Of a stretch of DNA of 64,000 nucleotides, positions 45,203 through 54,799 are shown in pieces. Location: contig NZ_CP036274.1 of assembly GCF_007747655.1 (NCBI RefSeq), forward strand, positions 310,001 through 374,000, given 5' to 3'. The notes beneath the pieces were generated by a model. It was not told where the DNA came from. It saw only the letters and a list, made by a program, of their open reading frames with translations, and searched no databases. The first letter of the stretch is position 1. Each line of letters begins with the position of its first letter. The stretch is from Anatilimnocola aggregata (GTDB lineage: Bacteria > Planctomycetota > Planctomycetia > Pirellulales > Pirellulaceae). The translations under genes were made by a program, and so were the position numbers.

Positions 45203-46603
45203 CTAACTATACAGTTGAATCGCTTTGATGATTTCGCCGAGGTCATTGGGTACTGCGACAGCTCGGTTGGCGAACGAGGCCCGTTTGACGCCGCGGCTGC
45301 CGAGCACTTTGTTGAACTGTTCTTGATCGGTCGTGTGATAGGCGACGGTGGCCGTCGGGTCTTTCAGCTGATGGCCGGTGAGAATGCAGACGACCCGTTC
45401 GTCGCTGCCGATAATTCCTTGGTCACGCAGCAAACGAGCACCGGCCACACTCGCGGCACTCGCCGGTTCGCAACCGAAGCCGCCGGCACCAACCTTCGCC
45501 TTGGCATCGAGCATTTCTTGATCGGTGACTTGCCGCACGACTCCATCGCAGAATTCCAGCGCACGGAGGCACTTGCGCAGGTTGACGGGGCGATTGATTT
45601 CGATGGCGCTGGCGATGGTCGACGCCTTGCGCCCCAGTTGATCGAGTTCTTGATAGTAATGATCGACAATGCTCATGTTCGCGCGGCCGCCATTCCACCG
45701 CAGTCCGCGATGCTCGAAGAGTTCGAACAGCGTATCGGCGCCGGAGGCGTTAATCACTGCCAGGCGTGGCACGCGGTCGATCAGTCCGAGTTCCTTCAAC
45801 TCCATGAAGGCTTTGCCGAAGGCGCTGCTGTTGCCGAGATTGCCACCAGGAACGACGATCCAATCGGGCACTTCCCAGCGCAGCGCTTCGAGCACGCGGA
45901 ACATGATCGACTTCTGACCTTCGAGGCGGAAGGGATTCACGCTGTTAACCAGGTAGATGCCCAGGTCGCGCGAAATCTCTTGCACGCGGGCCATCGCGTC
46001 GTCGAAGTCGCCGGCGATTTGCACGGTGAGTGCGCCATAGTCGAGCGCTTGCGAAAGCTTGCCGTACGAGATCTTGCCGCTACCGATGAAGATGACCGCT
46101 TTCATCAGGCGCGTCGCAGCACAGTACATGGCCAGCGATGCGCTCGTGTTGCCCGTCGATGCACAGGCGGCCCGCTTCGCACCAATGGCATGCGCATGCG
46201 TGAAGGCGGCGCTCATGCCGTTGTCTTTAAAGCTGCCCGAAGGATTCATCCCTTCGTACTGCAAGTACAAGCGCCCCGGTTTCATGCCGACATAGGTGCC
46301 GACGAAATCGCTTTGTTGCAACAGGGTTTGCCCTTCGCCGACGGTGACGACCGTCTCGGGTTTGGCAAATGGCAGCAGTTCATGAAAGCGATAGATGCCA
46401 CTGAACCGCAAGGGCTCATTGCGGCGCGACCACATCTCTTCGAAGTACTTCAGCGACGATGGTGGCTTCGAGCGATTCCAGTCGTACAGCACGTCGAGCA
46501 GGTCGCCACACTTGGGGCACGCGGTGCGGGCCTCTTCGGGTCCGCAGGTGTAGCCGCACTGGTGGTTCAAGCACCGCTGATAGGCAAAATCGTTGAGAGG
46601 CAC
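45203..46603 (-). CDS. thrC: Threonine synthase
   Basis: A 466-residue PLP-dependent lyase that makes threonine from O-phosphohomoserine. The N-terminal zinc-like hook has four cysteines ([10 protein letters not shown] and CPKC). The PLP lysine is in [20 protein letters not shown] serine-rich binding loop [16 protein letters not shown] follows, and [15 protein letters not shown] is the phosphate-binding loop. The length (about 460) and these motifs separate it from cystathionine beta-synthase and threonine dehydratase. Confidence 0.93.
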   Translation of the reverse strand: MPLNDFAYQRCLNHQCGYTCGPEEARTACPKCGDLLDVLYDWNRSKPPSSLKYFEEMWSRRNEPLRFSGIYRFHELLPFAKPETVVTVGEGQTLLQQSDFVGTYVGMKPGRLYLQYEGMNPSGSFKDNGMSAAFTHAHAIGAKRAACASTGNTSASLAMYCAATRLMKAVIFIGSGKISYGKLSQALDYGALTVQIAGDFDDAMARVQEISRDLGIYLVNSVNPFRLEGQKSIMFRVLEALRWEVPDWIVVPGGNLGNSSAFGKAFMELKELGLIDRVPRLAVINASGADTLFELFEHRGLRWNGGRANMSIVDHYYQELDQLGRKASTIASAIEINRPVNLRKCLRALEFCDGVVRQVTDQEMLDAKAKVGAGGFGCEPASAASVAGARLLRDQGIIGSDERVVCILTGHQLKDPTATVAYHTTDQEQFNKVLGSRGVKRASFANRAVAVPNDLGEIIKAIQLYS

Positions 46604-46948
46604 GGCTGTGATTGCTTATAGCTGTAATTGCTTGTCGTAACGGGAGTTCAGACGCAGTTGCTAGTCTAAGGGGCGGGGGAGAAATGCGGAATGGGGAATT
46701 GTGGCTCCCCGTTGGGTTGGCCGGTTCTTGCTCCAACTTGACACTCTCACGCTACACCGATATCTTTTTGAGTGACTCGGAGGCGAAAGCTACTGGCACG
46801 TTGGCCGGAGGCTTTCAAGCTGGCAGGTTTTCGTTTTCGCGTCGTGATGGTATAATAGTTCGAGCGTTTTTACCGGCGCGAGCTGCTCGACAGGGTAGGT
46901 CGCGTTTTTTTGTCGATTGAGGCAAACAGTACAGGTGATCCGCGGCGA
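46604..46948. other. Intergenic region with an extended -10 promoter
   Basis: These 345 bases separate thrC from the ABC ATPase gene. The only recognised element is the promoter at 46848-46856. No gene or repeat was found. Confidence 0.5.
46848..46856 (+). promoter_or_regulatory. Extended -10 promoter for the ABC ATPase-nusA operon
   Basis: The sequence TGGTATAAT at 46848-46856 is a TG-N-TATAAT extended -10. The upstream -35 position holds only a weak TTTTCG, fitting an extended -10 promoter. A start near 46863 would give a leader of about 85 bases before the ATG at 46949. Confidence 0.5.
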
Positions 46949-48208
46949 ATGGCCAGCTTGCAACTCCTTGGCGTGACAAAGGTTTTCGCGAATCGCGAGA
47001 CCACTGGAAGTGTCGGGGGAGTGCAGGCGGTACAACAGGTCGATTGGGAAGTTGGCGATGGCGAGTTGCTGGTTTTGTTCGGCCCCAGCGGGTCGGGCAA
47101 GACGACACTCCTGCGAATGATTGCAGGGCTGGAGCAACCCTCTGCCGGGCGGGTTTTGATGGACGGCGTCGATGTGACGCATTCATCGCCGCGCGAGCGG
47201 AACGTCGCGCTGGTTTTCCAGACCGGCAGCTTGTATGGCCATCTCACTGTCGCGCAGAACCTGGCCTTCGGCCTGGAGCGGCAAAACGGCGGTTGGTTGA
47301 GCGGTTGGACAGGTAAGTCGAGTTGTGGTTCGGAGTCAGCACTTTCGAGCGAGCAGATCGCCGAGCGAGTGCGGGACGTGGCGGAACGGGTGGGCATTGC
47401 ACCTTGGTTGCAGCGTAGACCGGCCGAGTTATCGGGTGGTCAGCAGCAGCGAGTGGCTTTGGCTCGGGCCCTGATTCGTCGGCCGAAGCTACTGTTGCTC
47501 GATGAACCACTGGCCAGTCTCGATGGGCCGATTCGGTTGGCGCTGGCGAGAGAGTTGAAGCAGCAGCTGCGCGAGCAGGGTTTGACGGCGATACACGTGA
47601 CACACGACCTGACCGAGGCCTTGACCTTGGCAGATCGAGTGGCGGTGCTCATCGACGGTCAGTTGCGGCAACTGGCTTCGCCCCGCGAGGTGTACGATCG
47701 GCCGGCAGACAGGCAGGTGGCGGAACTATTTTCGCCGCGCGGCTTGAATGCTTGGGTCGGACACTTGTCGGTGAACGAGCGAGGTTGGCAGTTCGCAGCG
47801 GACGATGGTTCATTGCAAGCAGCGCGCCTTGAGTTGGTAGCTGAGTTAGCGATAACGAAAGAGGCTTCGCGGCGGGTGGTCATGGCCCTTCGTCCCGAAG
47901 ATTGCGATATAGCTAGTGCGAGTGCGACCCAGATAGAGCGAGCGGACTGCACGCTGGAAGTAGTTCCAGCTGCCGGTTCGCAAGTCGTCGCAGAGTGGTT
48001 GGGTAGCGATTGCTTCGGCAGTCTGTTACTAGAACCGCGAAGTGCCGGGCGCTTGGTATTTCGCTGGAACGAAGCGTTGCTAGGAGCGATTCAGCCCGAG
48101 TCGCGACTGCGGGTGCTAGGCCGGCGAGTGCTGTGGTTCGAGGAAACAGGCAAGCGAACAACTTTAGAACAATTGACTGGAAGGCAGGACGAACATGAAT
48201 CCCGCTGA
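46949..48208 (+). CDS. ABC transporter ATP-binding protein (CUT/MOI-type with C-terminal TOBE-like part)
   Basis: A 419-residue ATPase. The start at 46949 is chosen over a TTG 13 codons upstream. Walker A is FGPSGSGKTT, the Q-loop is within VALVFQTGSLYGHLT, the signature is ELSGGQQQRVALARAL, Walker B is LLLLDEPLASLD and the switch histidine is in IHVTHDLTEAL. The C-terminal 120 residues have the beta-rich regulatory layout of MalK/CysA-like ATPases. A short Ser/Gly-rich insertion (SGWTGKSSCGSESALSS) lies before the helical domain. No permease or binding protein is adjacent, so its transporter partners must be elsewhere. It overlaps nusA by 14 bases. Confidence 0.9.
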   Translation: MASLQLLGVTKVFANRETTGSVGGVQAVQQVDWEVGDGELLVLFGPSGSGKTTLLRMIAGLEQPSAGRVLMDGVDVTHSSPRERNVALVFQTGSLYGHLTVAQNLAFGLERQNGGWLSGWTGKSSCGSESALSSEQIAERVRDVAERVGIAPWLQRRPAELSGGQQQRVALARALIRRPKLLLLDEPLASLDGPIRLALARELKQQLREQGLTAIHVTHDLTEALTLADRVAVLIDGQLRQLASPREVYDRPADRQVAELFSPRGLNAWVGHLSVNERGWQFAADDGSLQAARLELVAELAITKEASRRVVMALRPEDCDIASASATQIERADCTLEVVPAAGSQVVAEWLGSDCFGSLLLEPRSAGRLVFRWNEALLGAIQPESRLRVLGRRVLWFEETGKRTTLEQLTGRQDEHESR

Positions 48209-49565
48209 CATGCTGCGGATCGTCGATTCGATCCACCGTGAAAAGAACATCGAAAAAGACGTCGTCTTCCAGGCGATCGAGTCTGCGCTCGTCAGCGCGG
48301 CCAAGAAGAGCTTCGGCGAATTGGCCGAGATTACCCTGCACATCGATCGTGCCACGGGCGCGCTCTCTGGCACGCACAACGGCGAGGTGATGGACCCTGA
48401 TGAAATCAGCGGTCGCATTGGCGCTCAAACTGCCAAGCAAGTCATCATTCAAAAGATTCGCGAAGCCGAGCGTGACTCGCTGCTTGGCGAATTTGGCACG
48501 CAGATTGGCCAGATGGTCAACGGCACCGTCACGCGCATCGAAGGTGGTGCTACGATAGTTGCCCTCAGCAACAATGTGGAAGCGATTCTGCCCCGCTCCG
48601 AACAAATCCCTGGCGAGTCGCACCAGACCAACGAACGGGTCCGCGCGATCATCTTCGAAGTGAAGCCACAAGGAAGCCGCGTGAAAGTGGTGCTTAGCCG
48701 CACCCGCCCGCAACTCGTGCAGCGACTGTTCGAACAAGAAATTCCTGAAGTCTCGGAAGGTGTAATCACCATCAACGCGATTGCGCGCGAACCGGCTCAC
48801 CGCAGCAAGGTGGCCGTCAGCAGCACCGATCAACGTGTGGATTGCGTCGGCGCTTGCGTTGGAATTCGCGGCAATCGGATCAAGAACATCGTCGACGAAT
48901 TGTCGGGCGAGCGGATCGATATCATCCGCTGGAGCGACGATCCCGAAACGCTGATTCGCGAAGCACTCAAGCCTTCGGAAGTCGACCAGGTTCTGCTCTG
49001 CGATATGATCGGCCGCGCCATCGTGCTGGTTCGCGAAGATCAGCTGTCGCTGGCCATTGGCCGTAAGGGTCAGAACGTTCGTCTCGCCAGCAAGCTGTGC
49101 GGCTGGGACATCGAAATCATGACCAACGACGAACTCGAGCAGCAGATCGATCGCGCGGTCGCCGGGTTCATGCAGATCGAAGGGATGAACGAAGAGTTGG
49201 CCCAGCGGTTGGTCGAACAGGGCTACCTGTCGTACGACGATCTCTCGGTGATCGAACCCGATGCCCTCATGGAAATGGGGAGCATGACGGAAGAACAGGT
49301 CGAGAAGATCGTCGAGCAAGCGGAAACGCTCGCGCTGGAAGCTGAAAAGGTTGCCGACGCCGAGAAGCAGCGCAAGCGGATCGAAGACAACGAAGCGGCT
49401 GCTGCTGGCAAGCCCGTTGTGAAGGGCAAGTCTGCCAACCGTGGTCCAGCGAAGGCTCCGCCACCGGCTGAAGCCCCTGCCGCCGAAGCTGCGCCAGCAG
49501 TTGAAGAAACGCCGGCATCACCCGCTGAAGCTGCTCCTGCTGCGGAAGCGCCACCCGCAGAATAA
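48195..49565 (+). CDS. nusA: Transcription termination/antitermination factor NusA
   Basis: A 456-residue protein. The NusA N-terminal domain covers about residues 1-125 (DSIHREKNIEKDVVFQAIESALVSAAKK). An S1 domain lies at about 125-200 (GQMVNGTVTRIEGGATIV). Two KH domains are at about 200-340, marked by GACVGIRGNRIKNIVDEL and SLAIGRKGQNVRLASKLC. After a helix-hairpin part (EELAQRLVEQGYLSYDDL) the tail is low-complexity Ala/Pro/Glu. It binds RNA polymerase and modulates pausing and antitermination. Unusually, infB does not follow; the next gene is convergent sppA. Confidence 0.96.
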   Translation: MNPADMLRIVDSIHREKNIEKDVVFQAIESALVSAAKKSFGELAEITLHIDRATGALSGTHNGEVMDPDEISGRIGAQTAKQVIIQKIREAERDSLLGEFGTQIGQMVNGTVTRIEGGATIVALSNNVEAILPRSEQIPGESHQTNERVRAIIFEVKPQGSRVKVVLSRTRPQLVQRLFEQEIPEVSEGVITINAIAREPAHRSKVAVSSTDQRVDCVGACVGIRGNRIKNIVDELSGERIDIIRWSDDPETLIREALKPSEVDQVLLCDMIGRAIVLVREDQLSLAIGRKGQNVRLASKLCGWDIEIMTNDELEQQIDRAVAGFMQIEGMNEELAQRLVEQGYLSYDDLSVIEPDALMEMGSMTEEQVEKIVEQAETLALEAEKVADAEKQRKRIEDNEAAAAGKPVVKGKSANRGPAKAPPPAEAPAAEAAPAVEETPASPAEAAPAAEAPPAE

Positions 49566-49669
49566 TCATGCGGGGTCGGGAAGTTTTTAGGGCTCGAGTA
49601 TCGCTTTCGGCGAGATCGGGCCTGACCCAAACGGCTCAGGGTAATCACGATCACCGTGCCCGAGAACTG

Positions 49670-50728
49670 TTACTCCGCGCGTTTGCTCGCAGCCAGCGTG
49701 GGAAACGCCGAAAACAGGTAATAAGCTCGCGGCGTCGACATTTCGAGCAGGCCCGTGAGCGCCGAAATGTTCGCGCTTCCTTGTTGGGCTTTCGCCATGG
49801 CACCGATGTCGAAGAGTGATGCGGGTCGCTTGTACTTCACGACGCGGACGCTGTCTTTCTCCAGCTTGGCCAGTTCCAGCGCGCGAGCCACGGCATCTTC
49901 GAGAAAGCCGATTTTGTCGACGAGCCCATGCTTCACCGCCTGGTCGGCCGAGAAGATCTCGCCGGTGGCGAGTTGGTCGAGAGCGGATTCGTCCTTCTGA
50001 AAGATCGGGCGACCCGACTTCACGATGTTCTTGAAGCGGCCGAAGCTTTCGTCGACATAGGCCTGAATCAGTTCGCGATGCTCGGGCGAAATGTGTTTCG
50101 TCATGCTCAGCATTTGCTTCCGCTCGTGGCTGGCGATCGAATCGTCTTTTACATCGAGCTTGTCCAGCAAACCGGTCAGGTCGTAGTGCGGAATGATGAC
50201 ACCAATGGATCCGGTTGTCGTCGTCGGCTCGGCAAAAATGACGTTCTCTTGATCGTCGACGGCCATCGACACATAGTAACCGCCGCTGGCAGCCATGCTC
50301 CCCATGCTGACGACGAGCGGGATCTTTCCCTTGTCTTCGCGCAGCCGCTTCAGGTGGTGATAGATGTAGTCGCTGCCGGTGACCGTGCCGCCGGGAGAGT
50401 CGACGCGAACGATAATCGCCTTCACGTCTTTGTCTTCGCGCACGCGGTCGATCTGTTGCTTGACGAAGCCGTCCCCTTCCATGATGACGCCTTCGATGGA
50501 GATCACGGCAATCTTGTCGGACGAGAACTTGCCGCCGCTGACGTACTTTTCTTCCAGCCCATTCGTCACGTCGAAGTATTCGGCCAGTGCCGACCATTGA
50601 CCGATGACGATCAGCCCGGCGATGAAGAGCCCAACCCAACCGAAGACCGCAGCGAGCTTCCAAAAACCCGCTCCACTTTGATAGATGACAATGGGCTGCG
50701 GCGGATAATTCGGGGATGCTTGGGACAT
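49670..50728 (-). CDS. sppA: Signal peptide peptidase SppA-type protease
   Basis: A 352-residue membrane-bound serine protease of family S49. The start at 50728 has AGGAG 9 bases upstream. One membrane helix lies near residues 27-48. The core includes IRVDSPGGTVTGSDYIYHHLK and the nucleophile segment VSMGSMAASGGYYVSM, where the serine of GSMAASGG is catalytic. The general-base lysine cannot be placed with certainty; a candidate is in LLDKLDVKDDS. It degrades leftover signal peptides in the membrane. It is convergent with nusA. Confidence 0.9.
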   Translation of the reverse strand: MSQASPNYPPQPIVIYQSGAGFWKLAAVFGWVGLFIAGLIVIGQWSALAEYFDVTNGLEEKYVSGGKFSSDKIAVISIEGVIMEGDGFVKQQIDRVREDKDVKAIIVRVDSPGGTVTGSDYIYHHLKRLREDKGKIPLVVSMGSMAASGGYYVSMAVDDQENVIFAEPTTTTGSIGVIIPHYDLTGLLDKLDVKDDSIASHERKQMLSMTKHISPEHRELIQAYVDESFGRFKNIVKSGRPIFQKDESALDQLATGEIFSADQAVKHGLVDKIGFLEDAVARALELAKLEKDSVRVVKYKRPASLFDIGAMAKAQQGSANISALTGLLEMSTPRAYYLFSAFPTLAASKRAE

Positions 50729-50852
50729 GAGCGTGAGCTCCTCGGGCGTGCGAGCGGACAAAACATATCAATAACTTACGTTATTTTAGGGCATTTGGTT
50801 GGGGCGACCAGGGGAACCGATCGCCCAGCAATGGCCGCAAAAACCACGAAAG

Positions 50853-51941
50853 CTAAAACAACTGCCCCTGTCCACCCGGCAAGCGCGGGGGGCGAAAGCG
50901 ACTGCAATCGAGCGCTGGCGAAGGTTGATCGAGACCCAGTTTGCGGCAGAACGCTTGAAAGGTGGTTCGCACACTATCGGCGTACGGGCCGGTTCCGGTC
51001 ATGCGCTGGCCGAACTCTGCATCGTAGAGTTTGCCGCCCCGCACTTCGCGCAGCAGCGACTCTACTTTGTCGGCCTGCAACGGGCGATGTTCGAGCAGCC
51101 AAGCGCTAAAGATGGGAGCGACGGCCCAGGGCAACCGGAGCATGACATAGCCGGCGTTGTGCGCACCAGCTGCTTTCGCCGCGGCCAGAATCGCCGGCAC
51201 TTCGTGATCGTTCAAGCCTGGAATGATCGGCGCGACCATCACCCGCACAGATACACCAGCTGAGGTCAATTCGCGAATCGCCCGCAACTTGGCCGCGGGC
51301 GTGGCGGTTCGCGGTTCCATGGTCCGAGCCAGGTCTGCATCGAGCGTGGTGATGCTAATGCCCACACCGACCAGCTTGCGCTCGGCCAAAGGTCGCAACA
51401 GGTCGAGATCGCGGAGAATGAGCGAGTTCTTGGTAATCATCGTCAGCGGATGTTCCGCTTCGAGCAGCACCTCCAAAATGCCCCGCGTTAGTCGGAAGCG
51501 TCGTTCCGCAGGCTGGTAGCAGTCGGTTACGCCCGAGATCATGATTGGCTCGGGCTGCCACTTCTTCTTGTTCAGCTCGCGACGGAGGATTCGCGCCGCA
51601 TCGAACTTCACCAGCACGCGCGTTTCGAAATCGAGCCCCGCATTCATTCCCAATGTTTCGTGCCCGGGCCGGGCGTAACAATAAACGCAGCCATGTTCGC
51701 AGCCGCGATAGGCATTGAGGCTGAAGCGAAACGAAACATCCGGGCTGTCGTTCTCGCGAATCAACGTTTCTGCCCGGTCGGGCAAGAATTCCGTCTCGAC
51801 CTTCCTTCGCTCGCCTGGCAGTTGTTCATCTTCAGCAAACCCATGCTCATGATCGGCCTCTTGCCGCGAATGCTCGAAGCGATTCGGCGGATTCACGGTC
51901 GCCGCGCGGGCAACATAGCGGTGGGGAGTTTCGTCAGGCAT
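50853..51941 (-). CDS. PA0069-family radical SAM protein
   Basis: A 362-residue radical SAM protein. The start at 51941 (MPDETPHRYVARAATVNPPNRFE) follows a weak GGTTCT but gives the usual N-terminus of this family. The 4Fe-4S cluster motif is NAYRGCEHGCVYCYARPGHE (CxxxCxxC), a variant typical of the SPL-like/PA0069 group. Later blocks are ITKNSLILRDLDLL and MVAPIIPGLNDHE. It uses S-adenosylmethionine; the substrate is unknown. It is divergent from the ceramidase-like gene. Confidence 0.9.
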   Translation of the reverse strand: MPDETPHRYVARAATVNPPNRFEHSRQEADHEHGFAEDEQLPGERRKVETEFLPDRAETLIRENDSPDVSFRFSLNAYRGCEHGCVYCYARPGHETLGMNAGLDFETRVLVKFDAARILRRELNKKKWQPEPIMISGVTDCYQPAERRFRLTRGILEVLLEAEHPLTMITKNSLILRDLDLLRPLAERKLVGVGISITTLDADLARTMEPRTATPAAKLRAIRELTSAGVSVRVMVAPIIPGLNDHEVPAILAAAKAAGAHNAGYVMLRLPWAVAPIFSAWLLEHRPLQADKVESLLREVRGGKLYDAEFGQRMTGTGPYADSVRTTFQAFCRKLGLDQPSPALDCSRFRPPRLPGGQGQLF

Positions 51942-52067
51942 AACAGAACCCTGCAGAGGAGGATTTTGATTAGTGTACACTTGAACACACTTCGCGTGAA
52001 CGGCATTCGTGCTATTTTCACTCCATCTCTCCTCGAACCCCCGCCCGATTTGCCTGAGCCCACCATC

Positions 52068-53510
52068 ATGCGCCACGAATCGCCCCAATCTGTCTGCCGC
52101 TTCGGCATTGCTCGCGGCGATATCACGCCGCCGGTTGGCATCTATCACCGCATGTGGGGTGCGGCCACGCACGAGAGAGCAGCGGGCGTGCATCGCCCGC
52201 TCGTGGCTTCGGCGGTTGTGATTGCGCCCCTCAGCAGTGCAGCGACCGATAACCGGGCGCTCATTACGCTCGATCATTGTTTACTCGGCGAGACAGAAAT
52301 CGAGCTGCTGAAATCGACGATTGAAGAAATTGCCGGCACGCGTGCGAAACAGTTATTGATCACATTCACGCATACGCACGGTGCTGGGCTGATGAGCCTG
52401 GACCGCAAGAACTTGCCGGGGGGTGAGCTGATTGGTCCCTATCTGCGCGAGGTGGCCAGCCGCTGCGGCCAATTGGTCCTGCAGGCCAACGAGCAACTCG
52501 CAGAAGCCACGATCACCTATGGCATGGGCCACTGTTCGCTGGCGACGAATCGCGACTTTTGGGATGCAGATCGCAAGCAGTTCGTGTGCGGCTTCAATCC
52601 CTCACTACCCGCGGACGACACAGTCGTCGTCGCGCGCGTGACGAACGAAGCGGGGAAAATTCTCGCCACCTTTGTCAACTACGCCTGCCACCCCACCACA
52701 CTTGCTTGGGAAAATCAGCTGATTAGTCCCGACTTCATCGGCGCGCTGCGCGAAACGGTCGAACGCGAAACGGGCTCTGCGCCGTGCATCTTTCTGCAAG
52801 GCGCTTCGGCCGAGATTGGCCCCCGCGAAGGTTTCGTCGGTGATGTGGCAGTCGCCGATCGCAACGGCAGACAGTTGGCCTATGCAGTGCTCGAAGCTCT
52901 TACTGCACTTCCCCCAGCGGGCACGACCTATGTCTATCAAGGACCGACCATCTCCGGTGCCACGCTGGGTACTTGGAAGGACGAACCGTGGAGCGAGGCC
53001 CGCCGCGCACAGGCAAGCACCCTCGCCTGGCAGAATACCGAACTCGCTCTTTCTTATCGGCAAGATCGCCCCAGCCGCGCCGAGGTCGAAGCGACATTGG
53101 AAAAGCAGCAGCAAGTGGAACTGGAAGCCCTGGCTGCTGGCGATCAAGCCGAGGCCCGCGATGCTCACGCGCTGGTCGAACGGCAAACGCGGATGCTGCG
53201 CCGCCTGGATGAGTTGCCGCCGGATCAATATCCGTACGTCATTCAAGCCTGGCGGTTGGGCGATGCGATTTGGCTCGGGGTACGCGGAGAGTTGTACAGC
53301 GGTCTGCAAACGGCAGTGCGCCGCGCGCATCCGGAAACGCCAATCATTGTGATGACACTCGTCGATGGCTGGGGCCCATCGTATATTGTGCCTCGCGAGA
53401 GTTATGGCCGCGGTTTGTATCAAGAGTCGGTGGCGGTCCTCGCCCCGGGCACGTTTGAGCAGGTGGTCGCCGCGGCAACCCAACTCGTGAATCAATTAAT
53501 CGGTTCCTAA
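52068..53510 (+). CDS. Neutral/alkaline non-lysosomal ceramidase-like protein
   Basis: A 480-residue protein. The start at 52068 (MRHESPQSVCRFGIARGDITPPVGIYHRMWG) is chosen because the FGIARGDITPP block is the usual beginning of the PF04734 ceramidase-like group and the reading before it is unrelated. Metal ligands fitting the family occur in ITFTHTHGAGLMS and VNYACHPTTLAWEN. No export signal is seen, unlike many homologues. Planctomycete members are often placed near sugar or polysaccharide genes and true ceramidase activity is not shown. Downstream, an enolase-superfamily gene follows within 93 bases. Confidence 0.8.
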   Translation: MRHESPQSVCRFGIARGDITPPVGIYHRMWGAATHERAAGVHRPLVASAVVIAPLSSAATDNRALITLDHCLLGETEIELLKSTIEEIAGTRAKQLLITFTHTHGAGLMSLDRKNLPGGELIGPYLREVASRCGQLVLQANEQLAEATITYGMGHCSLATNRDFWDADRKQFVCGFNPSLPADDTVVVARVTNEAGKILATFVNYACHPTTLAWENQLISPDFIGALRETVERETGSAPCIFLQGASAEIGPREGFVGDVAVADRNGRQLAYAVLEALTALPPAGTTYVYQGPTISGATLGTWKDEPWSEARRAQASTLAWQNTELALSYRQDRPSRAEVEATLEKQQQVELEALAAGDQAEARDAHALVERQTRMLRRLDELPPDQYPYVIQAWRLGDAIWLGVRGELYSGLQTAVRRAHPETPIIVMTLVDGWGPSYIVPRESYGRGLYQESVAVLAPGTFEQVVAAATQLVNQLIGS

Positions 53511-53583
53511 GGTCCGCTGTGCGTTTGTTTGTTGATTCGCGCTACTACTAATCGTGAACTGGTCATGGTCCGCACAGCGGACC
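53511..53583. repeat. Inverted repeat between tandem genes
   Basis: GGTCCGCTGTGCG at 53511-53523 pairs perfectly with CGCACAGCGGACC at 53571-53583, with a 47-base loop. It lies directly after the ceramidase-like stop codon and could attenuate read-through into the next gene. Confidence 0.75.
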
Positions 53584-53602
53584 CTACTGAAAAAACTGCA
53601 CC

Positions 53603-54781
53603 ATGAAAATTACGCGCATTGAGCCCCTCGTTTGCCACGCCCGCATGCGGAATTGGATCTTCGTCAAAGTTCACACCGATCAGCCTGGGCTGTTTGGCTG
53701 GGGCGAAGCGACGCTCGAATGGCACACGCGGGCTGTCGTCGGCGCGATCGAAGATTTATCGCAGTTAGTAGTCGGCGAAGATCCCACGCGCATCGAACAC
53801 TTGTGGCAGATGATGCACCGCCAGCACTTCTGGCACGGCAACGGCATCGTGCGTTCGACCGCGATTGCCGGCATCGATATCGCGCTCTGGGATATTCTCG
53901 GCAAAGTCGCCAACATGCCTTGCAGCAAGCTGTGGGGCGGACCGGTTCGCGATCATGTGCGGACGTATTGCCATCTTGGCGGCGGGCGGATGGAAGATTT
54001 TTACGAAACGCCCGTCGACAATGCCAAGCGGTTTGCAGAACTCGCGCAGCAGGCAGTTGCCGATGGTTACACTGCCTTCAAGAGTATGGCGGTCCCTTCG
54101 ACCTTGCCGCTGGAGGGAATGAAGCCAGTTCGCGCAGCTGAAGCAGCCGTTCGCGCCATGCGTGAAGCTGTAGGGGAAGAGATCGACATCATGGTCGATT
54201 GCCACGCGCGGCCGTCACCGGCGATGGGCCTGCAGTTTGGCAAGGCGCTCGAGCCTTATCATCTGTACTTCTTCGAAGAACCTTGCTGGCCGGAGAGCAT
54301 CGAAGGTCTGGCGATGATTAACCGCGAGCTCGTAGCTCCAGTAGCAACCGGCGAGCGGCTGACGCATCTGGCTCAGTTTCGCGACTTGTTCGCCGCTCGG
54401 GGCTGCGAAGTTTGCCAGCTCGATATTACTCACTGCGGCGGTTTGTCCGAAGCGCGTCGCATCGCCGCGCTGGCCGAAGCTCATCGCATTGCGCTTGCGC
54501 CGCACAATCCGCAGGGGCCAGTCAGCACGGCCGCGTCGTTGGAGTTTGGCTTTGCCCAGCCCAGCTACATCATCTGCGAGACGGTCCACAACGATGTGCC
54601 GTGGCGAGCAGATGTGGTGCAAGAAGGATTTACGATTGACCCGAAGGGGCGCATCGTGCGGCCGAATCAGCGGCCGGGTCTCGGCATCGAAATCGACGAG
54701 GCCGAAGTGAAGAAGCACCCCTTCGAACAAGAGGTGCTGCAGCGAGTCTTTCTCAGCGATGGCAGCGTGGGCGATTGGTAG
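53603..54781 (+). CDS. Mandelate racemase/muconate lactonizing enzyme family dehydratase (DgoD-like)
   Basis: A 392-residue member of the enolase superfamily. The N-terminal cap begins [12 protein letters not shown] and includes a WGEATLEWH segment. Metal ligands are in [12 protein letters not shown] (Asp), [11 protein letters not shown] (Glu) and [11 protein letters not shown] (Glu). The catalytic His sits in [14 protein letters not shown] and the final [12 protein letters not shown] matches D-galactonate dehydratase (DgoD) and related acid sugar dehydratases. It probably removes water from a sugar acid. It may be co-transcribed with the ceramidase-like gene. Confidence 0.88.
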   Translation: MKITRIEPLVCHARMRNWIFVKVHTDQPGLFGWGEATLEWHTRAVVGAIEDLSQLVVGEDPTRIEHLWQMMHRQHFWHGNGIVRSTAIAGIDIALWDILGKVANMPCSKLWGGPVRDHVRTYCHLGGGRMEDFYETPVDNAKRFAELAQQAVADGYTAFKSMAVPSTLPLEGMKPVRAAEAAVRAMREAVGEEIDIMVDCHARPSPAMGLQFGKALEPYHLYFFEEPCWPESIEGLAMINRELVAPVATGERLTHLAQFRDLFAARGCEVCQLDITHCGGLSEARRIAALAEAHRIALAPHNPQGPVSTAASLEFGFAQPSYIICETVHNDVPWRADVVQEGFTIDPKGRIVRPNQRPGLGIEIDEAEVKKHPFEQEVLQRVFLSDGSVGDW

Positions 54782-54799
54782 TCGCCGCGCGGTCTGAGC

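Noticed and set aside
45215-46621. Plus-strand ORF of 468 residues across the threonine synthase gene
   Set aside because: It is the antisense shadow of thrC, whose PLP and Cys motifs are intact.
51660-52067. Upstream extension of the ceramidase-like gene by 136 codons
   Set aside because: This stretch overlaps the divergent radical SAM gene and shows no conservation-like pattern; the family start block begins at 52068.
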